Shown here: one piece after another, positions 57,301 to 64,000 of the stretch
Layout: each line of letters begins with the position of its first letter
Position numbering within the stretch: the stretch's first letter is position 1
Source of the DNA: Branchiostoma lanceolatum
Lineage: Eukaryota; Chordata; Leptocardii; Amphioxiformes; Branchiostomatidae
Assembly: GCF_035083965.1 (NCBI RefSeq)
Contig: NC_089738.1
Span: forward strand, 14,596,734-14,660,733
Direction of reading: 5' to 3'
DNA: 64,000 bases
Translations under genes and position numbers: made by a program
The notes under the pieces: generated by a model
The model's database searches: none
What the model was told of the DNA's origin: nothing
What the model saw: the letters and a program-made list of their open reading frames with translations, nothing else

Positions 57301-60300
57301 AGAGGAGAGCGTTAAGGCAGTAAGCACTAACAGTGAATATAAAACCATTAGATAATGCTCCTGTCTTGCAATTTAAAGCAGAGTTTGTTACAGTACTACT
57401 TTGAAGTGGAGTAAAATTCTAACGCACTACTGACTGATTATCTCAGAGTGTTAAAGCTTCATTAAGTAAGTCACCTTAAACTTAGCAATGTAGGGGTAAT
57501 GATCTGATATGGTAAATATTCCTATAATGAGAAACCAAATATTCAAAGTTGTCATTTGACATGTTGGCTACTGGGCTTCATGACCCTGGCCCTCAGACCA
57601 ACCTTTGGGATCCAAAAAAACAGTTACTGTACTTTTAGTCTCGCATTTTGGAATCAAACCAACATGCACCTTGAAATAGGCCCGCATCATTATGTTCTCC
57701 ACCCCCCATTGTTAATGGTTTCTTCCTGATTGCATAAATCATTATGTGAGACCTCCAAGAAACTTTTTATTAGTAGTAAATGCTGTACACCCCCACTACG
57801 AATGGTTTCTTCCATTGCATAAAGCACTGATGTGAGACCCCCAAGAAACTTTTTGTTGTACACCCCCACTATGAATGGTTTCTTCCATGGCTTAAAGCAC
57901 TGATGTGAGGCCTCCAAGAAACTTTTCGTTGTACACCCCACTATGAATGGTTTCCTCCATTGCAGAAAATATTGATGTGCTATCTCCAAATAACTTTTTG
58001 TTGTACCCCCACTATCAATGGTTTCTTCCATTGCATAGACACTGATGTGATACCTCCAAGAAACTTTTTGTTGCACCCCCCACTATGAATGGTTTCATCC
58101 ATTGCATAAAACATTGATGTGAGACCACCAAGAAACTTTAGTTGGTCTCATACCAAAATGGGGACACTCAACAGTTCACCAAGTAATTTGGCTTGCCAAA
58201 TATCTTCAAGGAGACAATCTAATGCATCTGCTTTCTATATTATTCCACAGCACCAAGATTCCAAGCTATTGCTGACCTGGCCTTCATCCTTGACAACTCT
58301 GATGGAGTCACACAGTACCAGTTTGAAAAGATCCTCAACTTCACCAACAGCGTTGTCAATTACCTGGAGGTCGGCCCTGGGGCAGTAAGGGTGACGGTGT
58401 TCACAGTGTCATCTCTGGTCCGGCATCACTTTGCTTTGGACTCGTTTTCCACCCCTGAATCTGTTACCGAAGCAATCGGCAACATCCAAAACATGGCGCT
58501 CTTACAACCAAACAGGTATTAGGATTCACTGCTCCTCTGGGATTTTACAAAGCTGTTCCTATCTAGACCTTGATGATAAACCTTACATTTAACATGTAAG
58601 AGTTATTGTGAACTGCAGAAAATTGTTCCACAGTTTGCACTTATTACAAATGTCAGTGAAACTTAAAAGACAGTATTTTCATTTCGCGTTGCACACTTTT
58701 AGAGGACTGCTATGAGAAAATGTTTTAAGCAAAACAGATAACTTATCATTTTTGCTTCTTCCCCAATGAAGCATTGTCTACAAATAGTCACAATTCAATC
58801 CTACATTTATTGTTTAGTGTAGAGTAATATTTGCTTAAAGTAGACTGTTATTCTGTAGCTCTAGACCCCTTGGCCGAGCCCTACGGGACATGATGCGCTA
58901 CGGATTTGGAGAGAGGGACGGGTCGCGACCTGACTTGCCCAAGGCTGCCGTCATCGTGACCAACGGTGACTCGGACGATGAAGTGTTTCGAGCTGCCCAA
59001 GAGGCAACCATGTAAGATTCATAGCTGATCATTACTCCGTACGTTGTACTGTTAAAGAACAAGGAGGATTTTTCGTTATACTGTTAAAGAACAAGGAGGA
59101 TTTGAATACAGTTTCTCTAGTAGGTGTGGTTCATAGTACAAACAGACACAATGTTACCCTAGCTATTAGTCTAGCAGCCACTTCCCTAGCTGTAGTAGCT
59201 AATTCTGAATAATGCCTTTCATATGGTATTGTATCGTATCATATCGTATCGTATATCGTATATCGTATATCGTATATCATATATCATATATCATATATCA
59301 TATTAGCATGTCATATTATCATATATCATATCATATTATCATATCACATATCATATCATATCATAATACCGTTTATCCATAGCTATACGTTATTTCAAAA
59401 TCAGAATTGAGGGTCTTCTTTATTATAACCGACTTCATTTATGTCATATTTGATGGAAATATCTAGCATTGAAGTTGGTATCCAAGTCTTCCAGCATGTG
59501 TTCTTTAGAATTAGGATCAATCAATTGCAGTGATTGATTTAACTCTGAAGGAAAATCTACTGGAAGACAATTTCAATGCTAATAACATTTCCATCAAGTA
59601 CAACATGAGCTTTCATTTTCACTGTAAAGACTTGAACTTTTGTTTCCCTGCAGGGCTGGTGTGTCCATTTATGCTGTGGGTGTGTCCAGTCAACTGGTGA
59701 ACATCACTCGTGCAGCTAACCAGGCATTCCCCCTGGCCAACCTCACCCTCCTGGATAACAGACTTGCCAAGCGTCTAGCAGGATCTATTGCTGCTGGTGA
59801 GAAAGTCATTGAAGTTACTGAATAAGTCATTAGCTAAATAATGCATGCAGAATTAAGAAATGTCTTAATGATTATGATATACATTTCATTTATCTATTTT
59901 ACCAGGGAGAAATCACCACTCAGGCCTGCAGCCTGTTTTTCAGGTGTCTCTGGACATATACAATGGTCATAAACTAGAACACGCACACATTACATATTAG
60001 GTAAATTACACATTACATAGCTAAACTAGAAAGGCAACATTTGCGAGCAAATACAGCATGTTTAGCCATACTCCTCGCCATGCAAAAAATGGACTCTCCC
60101 AAAATAACAATGGACCATTCTAAAATACTTCCACTAAAAAAATGGATCACCCCAGTCCAAAATTGAGTTTAGAAACAATTATCAGTCTCTCCATACAGGA
60201 ATGGAGTCTTCCAGTAGCACCTCAACACAATATGGACCAGTCCAAAACCATATCCACTTATTGATTAACAAATACACTTCTGCTAACAAATGGACTTTTT

Positions 60301-63300
60301 CATAATCATTCCAGCTCAAAATTGAAATAAATAATTAAAGAATCCTCCCTTTGCAAGAATGGGATATTCCGTGCCATCTCCATGTAAACTAGACCAGTCG
60401 AAAAATATCCGCTGAAAATTACACTCTTGCGCATAATCAACCCAGTTCAAAATTAAAATAGATCAACCCCAGGGAAGAATGAAGTTTTCCATAGTATACA
60501 TAATGATATATATGAAGATTTGACAGGAGAAGAAGGAAATGACCAAAAACAGCATATTTCAGCGATAGTATGGGTGAAATATAAAAATGTGACACCCCTT
60601 TGTTTGAACGCATGATTCAATAGTATACACTTTGGGTTGAAAATAACGAAACGAAAAAATTCTTTGTTTAAAAAATCGTTTTGAAAGGCTGTATGCCAAA
60701 CATTTGAATGAGGGCCTGTGTACATGACCAAGGCAGACACATGCCAAATTTCACATTATTTTGGTTTAATACATAGGAACTGGAGATGCGTATCTTTGTT
60801 CAAAAAAGAGTGAACAAAGCCATGTAATCACATGCCCTAGGAATTCCCATACCATATTTGGCTTGTTTACTAGCAGACCTGTGCCAGAAATGCAAGATAA
60901 TTAGATTAACTCAATTGACCAATCAGGTGGTCACAAGGCTCACAGGCATGCACGGCCAGGTGCAAGGCACTTGGGGTCACTGACCTTTAGGTCATATGTA
61001 GTATTGAAAGTGACAGAAGTGGCAAATATTGTCAAGAAAGCCCAAAATAAATCGTTTTGAAGAAATGTATGCCAAAAATGGGAATGTAATCCTTTAAATA
61101 TTTGTTCAAGGCACATATACAGCAAATTTCAGGTCATTCGGTTGAAATACCAGGGCGCAGGAGGCCAAGATATGCATCATTGGTCATAAAAACCTCAATA
61201 AAATCACTTTCAAGGTCAATATCAAAAAAGGAAAAAAATGCACATTTGTTTTTGCCTACATTACCTTTGTACCAAATTTCAGGTCATTTGGTATAAAAAT
61301 GACAGAGATGAATCGATTTGAAGATTTGACAGGAGGAGAAGAAACATGAGTAAAAACAATATGTTGAGCCATACTAGGTATGGCTAAACATAATGATGCA
61401 TTTACATAAGTAAAAATAGCAATTTAGGTCAACTAACAATAGACATATCCTACTACAGTCCGTCACTTGTCACAATTATTTTTGTACAGTTTATTTTTGA
61501 TTCTAAGATTACAACCATAACCAATTCAATACTAATTCAATGCTATTTAAGTACAACTTACAATGATGTGACTGTTCCAGAGTGGACAAAAAAGCTCAGT
61601 GAACTCACAATTTCAATGAAACCATTTTTCTTGATATGCTTTCAAAGAGATTCATAGCAGCAGTCAGCAAATGGATGTTACAAGTGAAACTGAAGATTGA
61701 CTGATGGGATAATAATCCAGAGCATTATAAAGTCTTCATAATGTCTTGCTGTAGGAGGTAGACAACTAGAATTTGAACAGCTATCATCAGGTTGTCACAG
61801 GTGTTGAATGCACTAGAAGAAAAGGAAATTAAAGGAAAGTGATCTTGATCCAGTTTAGCTCATTGAAGAGCCGGACACAGCCGGAATCAAACTCACAGCT
61901 TTTAGTTCCAGAGGCTGGGCCGCTAAGGTGCTAGACTACGCACGCTAAGAAAAAGAAAAAGAAAAGACTTTACAGAGTCTAGAAACTATGTATTGACTGA
62001 CAGTTGTGTGTGTTTATCTTCAGGCGGAGTTGCGACCTATGTCACAGTATCGCTTACCGACTGGCCGTACACCGCTGCCATGAGGGACCCACTGTCTGAA
62101 GACTCCCGGAGACTCTCTCAGTACCTGGAGCCACCTGTAAGACAATGTTATTCCAATTAGGCATCTTGCAATCATTCACTGATTATCAGAATTTCTCAGT
62201 GGCTAAGGGGATTTATCCTTGGCAGTCAGAAGTATAAGGGCTTTTGTGCAGATAGAACTTGATATGTATTGACCTACATATACGTATACATCAGTACAAT
62301 ATGAACACAAGGCAAGAAGTGCCCTAAACAACCCAAACAACAACACCAACATACAAGTAGCCTGGCACATTTCGTCTCTTACATTGTTTGTCTTCTATTA
62401 CAACAATCTTTCGTAAGTAGTGAGAGAGAGGGACCAATTATAGCAATCTGATCAGGAAGTTTATCGTCTGTTCCTTTTCTTACAGACCGTCGCCTTGCTC
62501 AGGAACTTCAATGGTTTTCGCTATTCATTTGCTGTTGACTACAAACCCCTGTAAGACAACCCTTTAAGTATTTATCTAATAACTTTCAGAATCTGTATTA
62601 AGACTTATTTTTATTGTAAATTGTAACATCAAGCCACCGGGTTACATAAATCCACCACTCTGAAAAACAGTGGGTTTGAGAGATCTCTAGTGCAGCACCC
62701 CCCAGCTACGCACAGTTTAGATATACAAGAGTGCATTATACTGGAGGGCATTGTGTTAGAGGTCTGTTTGGACGTATCTTTTCAGGGTGGCAGAATTATG
62801 TACCCCGGTGGAATTATGTTGAAGCCCTGTTCCTGGGGTTGACATTGAAGCCCTGTTCCTGGGGTTGAAATTGAAGCCCTGTTCCTGGGGTTGAAATTGA
62901 AGCCCTGTTCCTGGGGTTGAAATTGAAGCCCTGTTCCTGGGGTTGAAATTGAAGCCCTGTTCCTGGGGTTGAAATTGAAGCCCTGTTCCTGGGGTTGAAA
63001 TTGAAGCCCTGTTCCTGGGGTTGAAATTGAAGCCCTGTTCCTGGGGTTGAAATTGAAGCCCTGTTCCTGGGGTTGAAATTGAAGCCCTGTTCCTGGGGTT
63101 GAAATTGAAGCCCTGTTCCTGGGGTTGAAATTGAAGCCCTGTTCCTGGGGTTGAAATTGAAGCCCTGTTCCTGGGGTTGAAATTGAAGCCCTGTTCCTGG
63201 GGTTGAAATTGAAGCCCTGTTCCTGGGGTTGAAATTGAAGCCCTGTTCCTGGGCTTCAAGATGAAGCCCTGTTCCTTGGGTTGAAATTGAAGCCCTGTTC

Positions 63301-64000
63301 CTTGGGTTGAAATTGAAGCCCTGTTCCTGGGGTTGAAATTGAAGCCCTGTTCCTGGGGTTGAAATTGAAGCCCTGTTCCTGGGGTTGAAATTGAAGCCCT
63401 GTTCCTGGGCTTCAAGATGAAGCCCTGTTCCTTGGGTTGAAATTGAAGCCCTGTTCCTGGGGTTGAAATTGAAGCCCTGTTCCTGGGGTTGAAATTGAAG
63501 CCCTGTTCCTGGGGTTGAAATTGAAGCCCTGTTCCTGGGCTTCAAGATGAAGCCCTGTTCCTTGGGTTGAAATTGAAGCCCTGTTCCTGGGGTTGAAATT
63601 GAAGCCCTGTTCCTTGGGTTGAAATTGAAGCCCTGTTCCTGGGGTTGAAATTGAAGCCCTGTTCCTGGGGTTCAAATTGAAGCCATGTTCCTGGGGTTCA
63701 AATTGAAGGCCTGGTCCTGGGCTTCAAATTGAAGGCCTGGTCCTGGAAGATTACACTGTATCGGTCACAGAAGATTTCATTTTTTAGTGCATTTCTGTAG
63801 CTGTCTCAAGCACAAAATTGTTAAGGTTTGTTGTTTTGTTTTTATTTTGTTGTTGTTTAGGGATTCCAGCAGTGGAAGTGGCACCCTGGCTGTATGTAGC
63901 TTTGACCTGGCTCATTACACTAACTACAGCCTCCTCAAGTCTTTCGTCGAGAATGCTGACCCTAGGGGTGGGTTCACTTACAAGAGACATTGTCATGATG
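51301..64000 (+). CDS. SEA-like and vWA-domain secreted or membrane protein (3' end missing)
   Basis: Exons in phase: 51301-51391, 53278-53389, 53740-53870, 55118-55224, 55693-55760, 56246-56394, 58251-58515, 58859-59011, 59654-59796, 62024-62136, 62486-62550 and 63861 onward, giving about 512 residues before the window ends. Residues 1-30 hold a signal peptide (CLVVLGLLLTPLLA). Residues 31-112 (ITDAVDSGRIGGF) resemble the C-terminal half of a SEA domain. Residues 113-219 resemble a fuller SEA domain (YRLTMGFHDDLRNETS, then DEFRPGFFSTFAIL, SSGIIGP), with GFFST where self-cleaving SEA domains have GS.VV. A vWA domain follows (about 226-385). Its metal site is altered: DNSDG (234-238) instead of DxSxS, SSRPLGRAL instead of a TxTGxAL-type loop, and TNG instead of TDG (N343). 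Many N-glycosylation sites (NET, NAS, NYT, NFT, NIT, NLT, NYS) support an extracellular location. Function unknown; adhesion or matrix binding is an inference. Confidence 0.82.
51632..51678. repeat. Small hairpin
   Basis: CCCAGTGCAGTCCAC and GTGGACTGCACTGGG are exact reverse complements separated by about 15 nt, in intron 1 of the vWA gene. Confidence 0.8.
53413..53500. repeat. Inverted copy of the repeat at 38935-39035
   Basis: GACGAAAGATAGCGGATGCT, GTCTGAAACGTCTGACTG and TTATCCAGTTGCTTGAGTAA match 38935-39035 in reverse complement. It starts 20 bp after the exon 2 donor of the vWA gene. Confidence 0.75.
54428..54971. repeat. (ATAATATC)n octanucleotide array
   Basis: About 65 copies of an 8-bp unit, nearly perfect after 54540, with a few ATGATATC or contracted variants at the 5' end. 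It is in intron 3 of the vWA gene. Confidence 0.95.
55912..56091. repeat. (TCTAC)n pentanucleotide array
   Basis: About 36 units with rare changes (TCGAC, TCTATC, TCTTC) in intron 5 of the vWA gene. Just before it (55882-55910) is a near copy of the intron end that precedes exon 6 (56210-56245): ACAGGTTGTNGATGCAANNAACTTGTT. Confidence 0.95.
57695..58140. repeat. Minisatellite, about 63-bp unit, seven copies
   Basis: The unit consensus contains CACCCCCACTATGAATGGTTTC, TTCCATTGCATAAA, ACTGATGTGAGACCTCC and AAGAAACTTTTTGTTGTA. It lies in intron 6 of the vWA gene, about 110 bp before exon 7. The 128-codon minus-strand frame over it follows the repeat and is not a gene. Confidence 0.85.
59227..59372. 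repeat. ATATC/GTATC simple repeat
   Basis: It runs from CGTATCATATCGTATC through CGTATAT units to CATATAT and CATATTAT units, in intron 8 of the vWA gene. Confidence 0.85.
60057..61391. mobile_element. Possible 1.3-kb inverted-repeat element in intron 9 of the vWA gene
   Basis: ATGTTTAGCCATA near 60057 is mirrored by TATGGCTAAACAT ending at 61391. Inside are diverged direct repeats built on GAAGATTTGACAGGAG.AGAAG, AAATCGTTTTGAA..G.TGTATGCCAAA and CAAATTTCAGGTCATT. No transposase was recognised. The boundary call rests on 13-bp ends only. Confidence 0.4.
61855..61950 (-). mobile_element. tRNA-like SINE relic
   Basis: On the minus strand GTGCGTAGTCTAGCACCTTAG resembles a box A region and GTGAGTTTGATTCCGGC resembles box B, at tRNA-like spacing with an enlarged middle. 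It is unlikely to be a working tRNA gene: no acceptor stem pairs well. Confidence 0.4.
62818..63746. repeat. 26-bp minisatellite, about 35 copies
   Basis: The unit GAAGCCCTGTTCCTGGGG plus TTGAAATT repeats almost perfectly in intron 11 of the vWA gene. A variant unit (GGGCTTCAAGATG) recurs at 63251, 63407 and 63537, that is 6 and 5 units apart, showing block duplication. The minus-strand frames of 219 and 243 codons exist because the unit has no stop in any minus-strand frame. Confidence 0.95.

Noticed and set aside
57690..58076. 128-codon minus-strand frame with repeated EETIxSGG-like segments
   Set aside because: Product of the 63-bp minisatellite, with no start or splice context.
62756..63675. 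Minus-strand frames of 219, 243 and 87 codons encoding a repeated NRASISTPGTGLQFQPQEQG-type peptide
   Set aside because: They follow exactly from a 26-bp minisatellite without stops in any minus-strand frame, lie in an intron of a well-supported + strand gene, and have no domain or splice support.

Overview
This is eukaryotic, intron-rich animal DNA. All five genes lie on the + strand and are built from short exons with GT-AG introns, so most long reading frames here are not genes. The gene set (ABCC5-type transporters, a caveolin, a SUEL-type lectin, a SEA/vWA ectodomain protein), the tRNA-derived SINEs, the many short inverted-repeat elements and the abundant simple repeats suggest an invertebrate chordate, most likely an amphioxus (Branchiostoma). 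That identification is an inference; no species marker was read.

Layout. 1-2270: upstream DNA starting inside a MITE. 2271-19072: ABCC5-like gene 1 (28 coding exons, about 1430 residues). 19073-22268: intergenic, with a CCAAT-rich stretch. 22269-38457: ABCC5-like gene 2, a tandem paralogue with the same exon plan (about 1412 residues). 38458-40873: intergenic, with a SINE and a candidate promoter. 40874-45573: two-exon caveolin gene (175 residues). 45574-47710: intergenic, with a MITE and a GT repeat. 47712-50200: small secreted SUEL/rhamnose-binding-type lectin (118 residues) with a TATA box and poly(A) signal. 50310-51065: two inverted-repeat elements. 51301 to beyond 64000: a secreted or membrane-anchored protein with SEA-like regions and a vWA domain, cut off by the window end.

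The main interest is how the ABCC pair has changed. Exons around the nucleotide-binding domains are almost identical between the copies, while most transmembrane exons have diverged, which looks like gene conversion or unequal exchange. Both genes carry exon-scale duplications: a second intact exon 22 and a split, double exon 23 in gene 2; and in gene 1 a decayed second exon 9, a fragment of exon 21 lodged inside a SINE, and a decoy start of exon 3. A second theme is a group of MITEs with TAG...CTA ends and 9-bp target-site duplications, found six times complete plus once as a fragment at the window edge.
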